Shown here: positions 32,149 through 47,407 of the stretch, piece by piece
How positions within the stretch are numbered: position 1 is the first letter of the stretch
Layout of the letters: the number at the start of each line of letters is the position of its first letter
Assembly (NCBI GenBank): GCA_020633495.1
Contig: JACKDR010000026.1
Location: 1-64,000 of the forward strand
Source of the DNA: Kofleriaceae bacterium
Lineage (GTDB): Bacteria > Myxococcota_A > Polyangia > Haliangiales > Haliangiaceae
Direction of reading: 5' to 3'
DNA length: 64,000 nt
Translations under genes and position numbers: made by a program
The notes under the pieces: generated by a model
What the model was told of the DNA's origin: nothing
Seen by the model: only the letters and a program-made list of their open reading frames with translations
Database searches by the model: none

Positions 32149-34043
32149 CGGCGGCGGCGACGGCGCCACCCGCGGCGACGCCGCCCGAGCTGGCCGACGA
32201 CACCGGCGACCGGCCGCTGCCGCCCGGCGTCGAGGCGCCCGTGCTCAGCGAGACCCACGGCAGCTTCGACGGCACCGAGTCGACGTCGTGGCCGCTGCGC
32301 GCCGCCGGCGAGTCCGACGAGCTGCCCGCCGCCGCCGCCGCCCCGCCGGCCGCGGTCGGCGACGGCTGGGACACGCCGCCGCCGATGCCGGCGCGCGAGC
32401 CGACGCTGATCCTCACCGACGGCGCCGCCGGCGGCATGGACGCCGGCGACGTCGCGCCGGTCGACAGCGCGCTCGATCTGACCGAGCGCCACCACGACGG
32501 CGCCTGGTCCGCCGCGCCGTCGGTGACGCCGGTCGCCGACGACGAGCCCGAGCGGGTCGCGGCGGCGGCGGCCGCGGCCGCCGCGCTCGACGACCTCGAC
32601 GCCGTCGAGGACCACCTCGACGCCGACCTCGCCGGGCTGTCGGTGAGCCGGCCGGTGCCGGCGCCGCCGGCGTCGCTGCTCGGCGACGCGCCGCCGTCGG
32701 GCGGCGACTTCGCGCGCGAGCTGCGCCGCAAGATGTCGCTGATGGCGCAGCGCCTGTTCCGCCAGACCGACCTGCCGGTCGAGAACGCGGTCGACGTCGC
32801 GCCCCACCACGACTTCCGCACCGAGATCGACCTCGCCGAGATCGACGAGGCGCCCGACGGCGGCGGTGGCGGCGGCAGCGGCACCGAGGTCTACGAGCTC
32901 GGCGGCGCGACCTTCGCCGGCGACGACCACGGCCTGCCGACCAGCCCCGGCGTGCCCGACGGCACCCTCGGCGAGGGCAGCGCGCGGTCGACCGCCGAGG
33001 CCGGCGAGCTGGTCCGCGGCGTCGCCGACGCCGCGGTGCTGATCGCGCGCATGTTCGTCGGCGAGTTCACCGGCAAGATCGTCTTCACCCAGGGCGCCGG
33101 CGACGCCGCGGTCGAGAAGGCGATCTACTTCGACGGCGGTCGCCCGGTGTTCGCGTCGTCGAACCTGGCCGCCGATCGCATGGGCGAGCTCCTGTACCGC
33201 GAGGGCAAGATCACCGCCGAGCAGTACGCCGGCTGCCGCGACCTGGTCAGCGAGAGCGGCCGCCGCATGGGCGAGATCCTGGTCGACCGCGGCTTCCTCA
33301 AGCGCCGCGAGCTGCTGCCCGCGGTGCGCCGCCACGTCGAGGACATCATCTACTCGCTGTTCGCCTGGGACGAGGGCAGCTACCGGGTCGTGCCCGGCGA
33401 CGGCGCCGCGTCGGAGCGGATCCGGCTGTCGCGGCACCCGGCGGCGATGGTCCTCGAGGGCGTCCGTCGCAAGCTCGATCCGGCGGTGCTCGAGCGCCTG
33501 CTCGGGCCGCCCGGCACGGTGGTCGAGGTCGCCGATCGCGACAAGGCCGGCACGATGGTCTCGGTCGCCGACCTGTCGAGCGACGAGCGCGGCGTCCTCG
33601 CCGCCATGGACGGCACCGCGGATCTCGCCGCGCTCGCCGAGGCCGCCGGCGCCGGCCTGGTCTCGGTCTACCAGCTGGCGTGGAGCCTGGTGGTGCTCGG
33701 GGTCGCGACCGTGCGCCGCCGCGGCGGCGACGACGACGCGCCCGCGCTGGTCGGCGAGACCGACCTCGCGATCGACCGCGAGCGGGTCCGCGCCCGCCAC
33801 CGCCTGGTCGACGAGGCTGACTACTTCGCGCTGCTCGGGGTCCGCCGCGACGCCACCGGCTTCGAGATCAAGCGCGCCTACGAGGCGGCGCGGCGCGACT
33901 TCGACGCCGACGCCTTCCCGCCCGAGCTGCGCGCCGAGCTGGCCGTCGAGCTGGCCGAGATCGAGTCGGTGCTGGACGAGGCGTTCCGGGTGCTGCGCGA
34001 CGACGGCCTGCGCGGCCACTACCTCGAGCACCTGCGCGACTGA
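32064..34043 (+). CDS. DUF4388 and DnaJ-like domain protein, C-terminal part of a frame-broken regulator
   Basis: This 659-aa frame begins MVAPPGAMTPEAPPVAAVTI. A long Ala/Asp/Pro-rich low-complexity linker (about 1-300) follows. Then comes a DUF4388 domain (about 315-480: LIARMFVGEFTGKIVF, AIYFDGGRPVFASSNLAADR, MGELLYREGKITAEQY, MGEILVDRGFLK), often in predatory or gliding bacteria. The C-terminus carries a DnaJ-like J domain (DYFALLGVRRDATGFEIKRA, with HLVD-type HPD altered, about 590-650). The family is typical of Myxococcota regulators. The true start is probably upstream in another frame (see the pseudo-receiver entry). It ends 94 bp before fmt. Confidence 0.75.
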   Translation: MVAPPGAMTPEAPPVAAVTIDDRDIVDVAAAATAPPAATPPELADDTGDRPLPPGVEAPVLSETHGSFDGTESTSWPLRAAGESDELPAAAAAPPAAVGDGWDTPPPMPAREPTLILTDGAAGGMDAGDVAPVDSALDLTERHHDGAWSAAPSVTPVADDEPERVAAAAAAAAALDDLDAVEDHLDADLAGLSVSRPVPAPPASLLGDAPPSGGDFARELRRKMSLMAQRLFRQTDLPVENAVDVAPHHDFRTEIDLAEIDEAPDGGGGGGSGTEVYELGGATFAGDDHGLPTSPGVPDGTLGEGSARSTAEAGELVRGVADAAVLIARMFVGEFTGKIVFTQGAGDAAVEKAIYFDGGRPVFASSNLAADRMGELLYREGKITAEQYAGCRDLVSESGRRMGEILVDRGFLKRRELLPAVRRHVEDIIYSLFAWDEGSYRVVPGDGAASERIRLSRHPAAMVLEGVRRKLDPAVLERLLGPPGTVVEVADRDKAGTMVSVADLSSDERGVLAAMDGTADLAALAEAAGAGLVSVYQLAWSLVVLGVATVRRRGGDDDAPALVGETDLAIDRERVRARHRLVDEADYFALLGVRRDATGFEIKRAYEAARRDFDADAFPPELRAELAVELAEIESVLDEAFRVLRDDGLRGHYLEHLRD

Positions 34044-34137
34044 CCGGGCCTCGGCCGGCGCGCCCGACCGGGCGCCGGGGCGCCGCTTGGCCGCCGCCGG
34101 GGGCCTGGATCCGGCGCCGCCGTGCTAGAAGTCCGCC

Positions 34138-35104
<967 letters not shown>

Positions 35105-35124
<20 letters not shown>

Positions 35125-36469
35125 CGTCGCCCGCCGGGTCCTGGCCCGGGTCGAGCAGGGCGGGGCGTGGGCGACGCTGGCGCTCGACGGCGAGCTGCAG
35201 CGTAGCGGCCTCGCCGACCGCGATCGCCGGCTCGCCGCCGAGCTGGTCTACGGCGTGCTCCGCCACCGCGCCCGCCTCGACCGCGCGCTGGCCCGCCACG
35301 CGACCCTGGGCCGGACCCCGCCGGCGGCGCTGATCGCGCTGCGGGTCGCGGCCTACCAGCTGCTGCTGCTCGATCGCGTCCCCGCCCACGCCGCCGTCGA
35401 CGACGCGGTCGCGGCGGTGCGCCGCGGCGTCGGCGCCAAGGTCGCCGGCTTCGTCAACGCGGTGCTGCGCAAGCTCGCCGCCGCCGGCGAGCCGCCGCTG
35501 CCCGACGATCCGCGGCAGCAGCTCGAGGTCGCGTGCTCGATGCCGCCGTGGATCGTCGACGAGCTGGCGGCCGCGCTGGGCGAGCCCGCGGCGCTGGCCG
35601 CCGCCGCCGAGGCGCTGACCCGGCCGGCGCCGCTGTGGATCCGGGTCAACCGGCGCCGCGCCACCGTCGACGAGGTCCGCGCCGCGCTGGTCGCCGAGGG
35701 CGCCACCGTCGACGACGCCGCGACCGGCGGCGCGGTCGCGCCGGCGGTCGGCGACGGCGCCGCGGCGGAGCCGGCCGCGACCGCGCCGCTGGTCGCCGCC
35801 ACCGCGCTGCGGGTCACCGGCCTCGGCGATCCGGCGACGTCGCCATCGTTCCGCGCCGGGCTGTGGACGGTCCAGGATCTCGGCGCCCAGTACGTCGACG
35901 CCCTCGCCGACGCCGGCGCGCTGCCCGCCGGGGCCCGCGTCCTCGACGCCTGCGCCGGGGTCGGCGGCAAGGCCACCGGCCTGGCCGAGGTCGTCGCCGA
36001 CGGCGTCGTCGTCGACGCCGCCGACGTCGCGCCCGCCAAGCTCGCGCTCGCCGCCGAGGCCGCGGCCCGGCTCGGCCTCACCGCGGTGCACCCGGTCGCC
36101 TGCGATCTGCTCGATCCCGCCGCGCCGCTGGCCGCGGCCTACGACCTGATCCTCCTCGACGCCCCGTGCACCGGGCTCGGCGTGCTGCGCCGCCACCCCG
36201 AGGCCAAGTGGCGGCTCGCCGCCGCCGACGTCGCCGCCGCCGCCGCGCTGCAGGCCCGCCTGCTCGACGCCATGGTCGCGCGGCTGGCGCCCGGCGGCAC
36301 GCTGATCTACAGCGTGTGCACCTTCACCCGCGCCGAGGGCGCCGCGCAGATCGCGGCGCTGCGCGCTCGCCACCCGACGCTGCGCCTGCGCGACGAGCGC
36401 GTCACGTGGCCGCACCTCGACGGCGCCGACGCGTTCTACATGGCCCGCCTCACGCGCGACGCGTGCTAG
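35105..36469 (+). CDS. rsmB: 16S rRNA (cytosine-5) methyltransferase RsmB
   Basis: RsmB methylates C967 of 16S rRNA. The GTG at 35105 (VATTARDVARRVLARVEQG) is chosen; an in-frame ATG at 35063 would add 14 residues that are not conserved. The N-terminal NusB-like RNA-binding domain is followed by a SAM-binding domain with LDACAGVGGKATGLAE. The catalytic Cys sits in DAPCTGLGVLRRHPEAKW and the second Cys in YSVCTFTRAEG. The protein is 454 aa. It overlaps fmt, so the two genes are likely co-translated. The Ala/Thr-rich insertion near residues 190-245 is not typical. Confidence 0.93.
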
Positions 36470-36478
36470 CCTGCCGCC

Positions 36479-37303
36479 GTGTCCGCGCTCGACGACGTCC
36501 GGCTGGCCGACGACATCGAGGTGGCGGCCTGGCGAGATCTCGCCGCCGCCTCGCCGCCGGTCCTACGCATCGAGGTCGCCGACGTCGCCGACGGCGCGGC
36601 GGTGCGCTGCGGCGTCGCGCCGATCACGATGTTCAACCGGGTCATCGGCCTGGGCACGCGCCGCGCCATCACCTACGGCGAGCTCGCCGCGGTGATCAGC
36701 CACTACCGCGCCGCCGGCGTGCCGTCGTGCTGGGTCCACGTCGGGCCCGCCACCGACGCCGGGCTGCGGGCGCGCCTCACCGCCGCGGGCTTCGCGCCGG
36801 CGCGGCGGGCGCGCTGGGCCAAGATGCTGCTGCGCCCCGATGATCCGCGGCCCGACGTCATCACCTCGGCGCTGACGGTGCGCGAGATCGCGCCCGACGA
36901 CCACGCCCACGGCCAGGCGGTGGCGTCGCTGTTGACCGCGGTGTTCGCGATGCCGCCGGCCGCGGAGCCGTGGCTGCTGAGCCTGCTCGGGCGCCCGGGC
37001 TGGCGGGTCTACGCCGCCTTCGACGGCCCGCTGGTGGTCGGCGGCGGCTGCTGCTACGTCCGCGGCGAGTGGGCGTGGCTCGGCCTCGCCGGCATCGGCG
37101 CCGACCACCGTCGCCGCGGCGGCCAGCGCGCGCTGCTGTGGCGGCGCATCGACGACGCCCTCGCCGCCGGCTGCACCGCCGTCGGCACCGAGACCGGCGA
37201 GCCCATCCACGACGAGCCCAACCCGTCGCTGGTCAACATGCAGCGCTGCGGCCTGCGCCTGGTGTGCTCGCGCGAGAACCTGCAGCTCGACCTTTCGCCG
37301 TGA
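36479..37303 (+). CDS. GNAT-family acetyltransferase
   Basis: This 274-aa protein is a GCN5-related N-acetyltransferase. Its C-terminal half carries the acetyl-CoA-binding pattern GIGADHRRRGGQRALLWRRI and AGCTAVGTETGE. The N-terminal half (AITYGELAAVISHYRAAGV, LTAAGFAPARRARWAKML) resembles a second, degenerate GNAT domain. Substrate is unknown. It starts at a GTG 10 bases after rsmB and ends 9 bp before rpe, so these genes form one operon. Confidence 0.85.
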   Translation: MSALDDVRLADDIEVAAWRDLAAASPPVLRIEVADVADGAAVRCGVAPITMFNRVIGLGTRRAITYGELAAVISHYRAAGVPSCWVHVGPATDAGLRARLTAAGFAPARRARWAKMLLRPDDPRPDVITSALTVREIAPDDHAHGQAVASLLTAVFAMPPAAEPWLLSLLGRPGWRVYAAFDGPLVVGGGCCYVRGEWAWLGLAGIGADHRRRGGQRALLWRRIDDALAAGCTAVGTETGEPIHDEPNPSLVNMQRCGLRLVCSRENLQLDLSP

Positions 37304-37311
37304 GGCCCCGC

Positions 37312-37995
37312 ATGCCGTCCGCGTCCCGCCCCGTCCGCATCGCCCCGTCGATCCTGTCCGCCGACTTCGCCCGCCTCGGCGCCGAGGTCGAGGCCATCGC
37401 CGCCGCCGGCGCCGACTACGTCCACGTCGACGTCATGGACGGCCACTTCGTCCCCAACCTGACGATCGGCCCGGTCGTGGTCGAGGCGGTGCGGCGGGTC
37501 ACGACGCTGCCGCTCGACGTCCACCTGATGATCGAGGACGCCGAGCGCTGGGTCGGCGCCTACGCCCGCGCCGGCGCCGATCTGATCGGCGTCCACGTCG
37601 AGGCCTGCCCGCACCTGCACCGCACGATCGGGCAGATCGCGTCGCTCGGCAAGCGGCCGTGCGTCGTGCTCAACCCGCACACGCCGCTCGAGATGATCCG
37701 CTGGGTGCTGCCCGACGTCGCGATGGTCCTGCTGATGTCGGTCAACCCCGGCTTCGGCGGCCAGTCGTTCATCGGCTCGGCGCTGGCCAAGATCCGCGAG
37801 CTGCGCCGGATGATCGACGACGCCGGCCTCGACGTCGACATCGAGGTCGACGGCGGCGTCAAGCTCGACAACATCGGCGAGGTCGTCGCCGCCGGCGCCG
37901 ACGTCATCGTCTCGGGCTCCGGCGTCTTCGGCACCGCGGACTACGCCGCGACGATCGCCGCGATGAAGGCCCGCGCCGCCGCCGCCCGCGGCTGA
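37312..37995 (+). CDS. rpe: Ribulose-phosphate 3-epimerase
   Basis: Rpe interconverts ribulose-5-phosphate and xylulose-5-phosphate in the pentose phosphate pathway. It is 227 aa. The ATG at 37312 is preferred; an overlapping GTG at 37300 is in frame. Signature motifs of the TIM barrel are RIAPSILSADFARLG, HVDVMDGHFVPNLTIGP, HLMIEDAERW, MSVNPGFGGQSF and EVDGGVKLDNI, with catalytic and metal residues present. It is the last gene before the 67-bp repeats. Confidence 0.95.
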   Translation: MPSASRPVRIAPSILSADFARLGAEVEAIAAAGADYVHVDVMDGHFVPNLTIGPVVVEAVRRVTTLPLDVHLMIEDAERWVGAYARAGADLIGVHVEACPHLHRTIGQIASLGKRPCVVLNPHTPLEMIRWVLPDVAMVLLMSVNPGFGGQSFIGSALAKIRELRRMIDDAGLDVDIEVDGGVKLDNIGEVVAAGADVIVSGSGVFGTADYAATIAAMKARAAAARG

Positions 37996-38010
37996 GCGGT
38001 CATCGGGCCG

Positions 38011-38199
38011 CTGGGGAGGGCGAGGGGAGCGGGGCTCCCCTCGGACGGAGCGAGCGCAGCGAGCGCCTCGAGCTCCGCTGGGGAGGGCGAGGGGAGCGGG
38101 GCTCCCCTCGGACGGAGCGAGCGCAGCGCGCGTCTCGAGCTCCGCTGGGGAGGGCGAGGGGAGCGGGGCTCCCTTCGCGCGGAGCGAGCGCAGCGAGCG
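38011..38199 (+). repeat. 67-bp tandem repeat, three copies, with strong hairpins
   Basis: Copies begin at 38011, 38078 and 38145; the third is shortened and has several changes. Each has a 21-base hairpin: GAGGGGAGC, loop GGG, then GCTCCCCTC (38022-38042 and 38089-38109; the third, near 38156-38176, has one mismatch). It lies between the convergent rpe and response-regulator genes and probably terminates both. It ends 2 bp before the regulator's stop codon. It could also be a mobile palindromic element, which cannot be told from one site. Confidence 0.9.
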
Positions 38200-38201
38200 G
38201 A

Positions 38202-38870
<669 letters not shown>

Positions 38871-39130
38871 AACACAGCCTCCCACCGCCGGATCCAGTGA
38901 TGTTGTAATGACTGTAACTGCAGGGGATCGCCGGGGTTTACATACCCTGTTGGGGGGATTGACGGGAACTCGCGTGCGATCAGCCACAGCGGCGCGGGTC
39001 ACGCCCCGCGCCGGGAGTGAGCTCGCGCGGGGCCGCCACCGGGCCGCGGGAGCGCTCCGCGTCGCCCCACAAGCGGCCCACGGGCATCCGACGCCGTCCC
39101 GCGCCGGCGATCCCGGCGTCCGGAACGACA

Positions 39131-39160
39131 CCGGGGGGAGCCTTTTTGGGCTCCCCCCGG
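39131..39160 (-). terminator. Perfect hairpin after tRNA-Pro
   Basis: A 12-bp perfect stem (CCGGGGGGAGCC and GGCTCCCCCCGG) has a 6-base loop, TTTTTG on the + strand. It begins 3 bases beyond the tRNA 3' end on the - strand. There is no T-tract after it in that direction, so it may act as a transcript-end or processing hairpin. Confidence 0.55.
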
Positions 39161-39163
39161 TAG

Positions 39164-39237
39164 TCGGGGCGAGAGGATTCGAACCTCCGACTTCTTGGTC
39201 CCGAACCAAGCGCGCTACCAGACTGCGCTACGCCCCG
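39164..39237 (-). tRNA. tRNA-Pro (anticodon CGG)
   Basis: The cloverleaf folds fully on the - strand. The acceptor stem is CGGGGCG with CGCCCCG. The D stem is GCGC with GCGC. The anticodon stem is CTTGG with CCAAG around TTCGGGA, so the anticodon is CGG for codon CCG. The T stem is GGAGG with CCTCT around TTCGAAT. The discriminator base is A, and CCA is not encoded. CCG is a common proline codon at this GC content. Confidence 0.95.
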
Positions 39238-39294
39238 GTCTTGAGGTCGCAGTAGTTACCGCTGGCCGGGTTCGTTGTCAACGTCCCGCGCCGC

Positions 39295-39927
39295 TCAGAA
39301 GCGCCACACCGGCAGGGGCACCTGCAGGCCGGCCTCGACGAACCCGCCGGCCTGGGCGACGAACCCGGCTCGCACGAACGGCGTGACCCCGGCAAACAGC
39401 CAGATGCCCCCGGTCACGCCCGGGCGGGCGTGCTGGACATCGCCCAGCTCGAGCAGCGGCCCGGCGGTGATCCCGGCCAGGACGCCCAGGACCCGCCGGG
39501 TCCCGGCGATGCCCTCGAGCCAGACCCGGCCGCCGTCGCGGGCCGAGTAGCGGGCGGCGCCCAGGCTGACCCCGGCCGCCGCCACCGGGCGGTGCTCGCG
39601 GACCCGCAGCCAGCTCAGGCTGGCGCCGAAGGTGCCGTCCCACGCGCCGTCGATCGAGATCGCGGCGCCCACCGGCCCGAGGTACAGGTAGCCGCCGTCG
39701 AGATCGCTGCTGGCGCGCAGGGTCGGCTGGGCTTGCGGCGGCGGCTCGCCGTCGCCGGCGTGGGCCGTCGCCGACATCGCGGCGGTGCCGATCCCCACCG
39801 CGATCGCGAGCGCGAGGCACCATCGGTCCCACCCGTGGGGTCGCGGGTCCCCCCGATGCTGGCTCGACCGCCCCCATCCGCGCCGGTAGCTGGTAGGATC
39901 GCCAGGGATTTCGCGGCAGATCTGCAT
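39295..39927 (-). CDS. Hypothetical exported protein, possible outer-membrane protein
   Basis: I do not recognise this 210-aa protein. It has a signal-peptide-like stretch (WCLALAIAVGIGTAAMSATAHA) about residues 35-57, preceded by a long charged N-terminus that may not be translated. The rest alternates short hydrophobic strands with Gly-rich turns (GGYLYLGPVGAAISI, WLRVREHRPVAAAGVSL) and ends PVWRF, suggesting a small beta-barrel. The start is uncertain. It is divergent from the iron-sulfur gene at 40000, with 72 bp between starts. Confidence 0.6.
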   Translation of the reverse strand: MQICREIPGDPTSYRRGWGRSSQHRGDPRPHGWDRWCLALAIAVGIGTAAMSATAHAGDGEPPPQAQPTLRASSDLDGGYLYLGPVGAAISIDGAWDGTFGASLSWLRVREHRPVAAAGVSLGAARYSARDGGRVWLEGIAGTRRVLGVLAGITAGPLLELGDVQHARPGVTGGIWLFAGVTPFVRAGFVAQAGGFVEAGLQVPLPVWRF

Positions 39928-39999
39928 GGGCGCGCCACTTGCTTACAACCGGTCGTGGTGTCCGCTCCGCCCGCCGCGCTCTCTGGCGCCCAAGGCTTC

Positions 40000-42201
<2,202 letters not shown>

Positions 42202-42211
42202 ACTCCTCGTG

Positions 42212-44578
<2,367 letters not shown>

Positions 44579-44672
44579 CGGCCGGCACGACCGCGCCGGC
44601 GCCGCGTGCCGCCGGGCCCAACTCCTGGCTGCCCGCGGGCGCCGGGGTCGGGACCTACGGCCGGGAGTCGGT

Positions 44673-46352
44673 ATGTCGCTAGCGCGCACGCTGTTCGCCG
44701 CGGCGCTGGCGACGTCCGCGGTGGTCGCCAGCGCGACCGCGGCGCGCGCCGACGACGGCGACGACGCGGCCGACGCCGACGACGGCGACGGCATGGACGA
44801 TCGCTTCTTCGTCGACAAGGTCGAGGCCGACGGCCAAGAGGACCAGACCCTGTGGCAGGGCTCGCTGACCGGCACCACCTTCGCGCACCGCGAGGCCGCC
44901 GGCATCTCGGATCCGCTGACCGGCGCCACGGTCGGCGCCGAGAACGCGGCGCCGACCCGCTGGTTCACCGACCTGCGCGCCCAGCTCGACGCCCGCCACA
45001 TCAAGGGCGGCGGCTGGGACGCCCGGGTCGACGCCCGGGCCCGCCTGGTCTCGACGATCGACTCGACCGGCAACGGTGGCCCCGACGAGCTGTCGACCCA
45101 GTCCGGCACCTTCGGCGGCAACGAGTACGACCTCCGCGACCTGTACCTGGTGCGCGGCTCGACCCGCACCGACCTGTTCCTCGGTCGCCAGACCGTCCTC
45201 GACCTCGCCGGCGTCAAGATCGACGGCGTCCGGCTCGACTACGCCAAGAACCGGCGCTGGACCTACCTCGGCTTCGCCGGCCTGTACCCGGTGCGCGGCT
45301 CGCGGTCGGTCACCACCGACTACCCGGTCGGCGTCGACGCCATGGGCAACCCGGGCAAGCGGGTGACGCCGGTGGCCGGCGGTGGCGGCGCCGCGTACCG
45401 CAGCACCCGCGCCTACGGCGCGATCGGCGGCGTCGTGATCGTGCCGCTGTCCGACGACGTCGCGACCGGCACGATGGAGCAGCCGCGCTTGTTCGTGACC
45501 AGCAACGGCTACTGGCGGCGGTCGTCGCAGCTCGACGTGTATCACTACGCGGTGGTCGACATCGTCGGCGCCGCCGGCTTCGGTATCACCAACCTGTCGG
45601 CCGGCGTCAACTGGCGCCCCGATCTGCGCATCCACGTCAACGCCGCCTACCACCGCGTCGACACCGAGACCCTCGACGTCCAGGCCCAGACCCAGCTCGA
45701 GGATCGCGACCCCGGCAACGTCGGCGTCATCCAGAACAACGTCGCGGTCCAGCGCATCGCGTCGGACTCGGCCCGGGTGTCGGTGTCGACGGCGCTCGGC
45801 AAGACCCTGCGCTGGGAGCTGTCGGTCGCGGGCGCGGTGCGGCGCCGCCCCGAGATCACGCTGACCGCCAACCCCGGCGGCATCGACCAGACCATCCCGG
45901 CGGCGGAGTCGGCCGAGATCTTCTTCCAGGCCGTCGATCGCCACTTCTACGGTGACCTGCGGCTGGCCGGCAGCCTGAGCCGGGTCTTCGATCTGCCCGG
46001 CCTCGGCGGCAACGCGGCGCGCTCGACCTCGACGATCGTCCGCGTCACGGCCAACAAGGAGCTCGAGGATGGGCGCATGGAGGTCGAGGGCGACCTCGGC
46101 TTCATGACCGGCGCGGACGAGACCCGCGCCGCCTGCTCGGTGGCCGACATCGAGACCTGCTACGGCACCTCGTCGGTGCGGACGATCAGCCTCGGCGGCA
46201 CCGCGTTCTACCGGCTCAAGCGCAACTGGTACGCGATGGCCACGGTCGAGCTGGCCCAGCAGGCGCTGACCGTCCTCGACGGCACCACCGAGGTGTCGCA
46301 GCCGTCGATCCTGATGACCACCGGCTTCCTCCGGGTCGCGTACCGGTTCTAG
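44673..46352 (+). CDS. Outer-membrane beta-barrel-like protein (porin-like)
   Basis: This 559-aa protein has a signal peptide (LARTLFAAALATSAVVASAT, then AARADDGDD). A mature acidic N-terminus is followed by many alternating strands (LFLGRQTVLDLAGVKI, RLDYAKNRRWTYLGFAGLY). It ends FLRVAYRF, the C-terminal aromatic typical of outer-membrane barrels. No obvious enzyme motif is present. It directly follows the cytochrome, in the way MtrB-like porins accompany MtrA-like cytochromes; homology to MtrB is not shown. The start ATG lies in the second copy of the 62-bp repeat. Confidence 0.75.
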   Translation: MSLARTLFAAALATSAVVASATAARADDGDDAADADDGDGMDDRFFVDKVEADGQEDQTLWQGSLTGTTFAHREAAGISDPLTGATVGAENAAPTRWFTDLRAQLDARHIKGGGWDARVDARARLVSTIDSTGNGGPDELSTQSGTFGGNEYDLRDLYLVRGSTRTDLFLGRQTVLDLAGVKIDGVRLDYAKNRRWTYLGFAGLYPVRGSRSVTTDYPVGVDAMGNPGKRVTPVAGGGGAAYRSTRAYGAIGGVVIVPLSDDVATGTMEQPRLFVTSNGYWRRSSQLDVYHYAVVDIVGAAGFGITNLSAGVNWRPDLRIHVNAAYHRVDTETLDVQAQTQLEDRDPGNVGVIQNNVAVQRIASDSARVSVSTALGKTLRWELSVAGAVRRRPEITLTANPGGIDQTIPAAESAEIFFQAVDRHFYGDLRLAGSLSRVFDLPGLGGNAARSTSTIVRVTANKELEDGRMEVEGDLGFMTGADETRAACSVADIETCYGTSSVRTISLGGTAFYRLKRNWYAMATVELAQQALTVLDGTTEVSQPSILMTTGFLRVAYRF

Positions 46353-46445
46353 GTCGGCGGGTTTCGCCGTGGCGGAGCTGGCTAGCTAGCCTCGCGCCTG
46401 GGGCTCCTCGCCGCCGTGGCGGATCCCTATCCTCTGGTCGGAGGA

Positions 46446-47312
46446 CTAGCAGCTCTGCCACTCGAGCGCGAACGAGGATGGCGCGCAGCGATCCGGGCAC
46501 GCCAGCACGTAGGCCTCGCCCGCGTCGCCGAGGTTCAGGGCCTCGTCGAAGGCGCCGAACTGGAGCACGGACTCCATGGCCTTGCCGCAGGCGCAGCGGG
46601 CCGACGACGGCCCCTGGACCCAGTCCGGGAAGCCGCCGATGAACATCGCGCGGTCCTTGCTCAGGGCCGCCATGGCGGCGTAGTGAGCCTGCGTGCGCGT
46701 GATCCCGTCGATGGGCTGACCGCAGACCGAGAGCTCGGACCGGAAGGCACACGCGTACTGACCGAACAGCGTCGTGTGGTGGTCCTTGTGCCCGCGCTGG
46801 TCGAGCAGCTCCCAGCGAGCCGGGTCCGGCCGCGCGTGGGCGTCGGCGACGAGCTCCGCGACCCGGGCCCGATCCACGAAGTCCTCGGTAGGCGGGCGGA
46901 GCGTGGTGGCGACGCCCTCCTGGGCGAAGACGGCGGCGCACCCCGACGCGGGCGACCACGTCTCGCATGACGGCTCGGCGGTCGGATCCGACTGGCAGAG
47001 GAAGATGTACAGGATCGCCGGACGCGGATACCGGAGCGGCTGCGCCGGCCCCATCTCCACCTGGCCGACGAACATCATGGGGTCCTTGCACGATGGGCAC
47101 CGAGGCCACGCGGTCGCCTCGAGGTACCCCGGCACGCCGCCGAATCTCGTCGCGGTGTCGACGAGGGTCGGCATCCGGGTCAAGACGACGTTCGTCGTCT
47201 CACGAACGCCGCCGACGCCGAAGAGCGAGGTCAACCCCGCTCGCGACAGATCGGGGGGCTCCGGCGAGGGCGTCCGCCGGTCGGGTTTCTTGCCGAAGAG
47301 GCGCTTGAACAT
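46446..47312 (-). CDS. YwqG/DUF1963-like protein
   Basis: This 288-aa protein has no signal peptide. It resembles the YwqG (DUF1963) family: GGVPGYLEATAWPRCPSCKD, then MMFVGQVEMG and LYIFLCQSDP, with Cys residues (WPRCPSC, CETW, CAAVF). Its function is unknown in this family. A basic N-terminus (MFKRLFGKKPDRRT) may be a membrane-proximal or nucleic-acid-binding region. It is convergent to the barrel gene. The 46353-46445 gap holds a 12-bp palindrome (46380-46391) but nothing else recognisable. Confidence 0.6.
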   Translation of the reverse strand: MFKRLFGKKPDRRTPSPEPPDLSRAGLTSLFGVGGVRETTNVVLTRMPTLVDTATRFGGVPGYLEATAWPRCPSCKDPMMFVGQVEMGPAQPLRYPRPAILYIFLCQSDPTAEPSCETWSPASGCAAVFAQEGVATTLRPPTEDFVDRARVAELVADAHARPDPARWELLDQRGHKDHHTTLFGQYACAFRSELSVCGQPIDGITRTQAHYAAMAALSKDRAMFIGGFPDWVQGPSSARCACGKAMESVLQFGAFDEALNLGDAGEAYVLACPDRCAPSSFALEWQSC

Positions 47313-47407
47313 GGCCGCAGACCGCCGCGCCCGCCGCGCGTGACCGAGTGACGCCGAGCGGCCGGGCGCCGCCCGGTGTCCGTGCCGGCGCGGGGGCGCG
47401 CGTGCTC

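Noticed and set aside
38011..38199. CRISPR array
   Set aside because: The 67-bp units are tandem with no spacers.
46380..46391. Palindrome GGCTAGCTAGCC as a terminator
   Set aside because: It has no loop or T-tract; it is probably chance.
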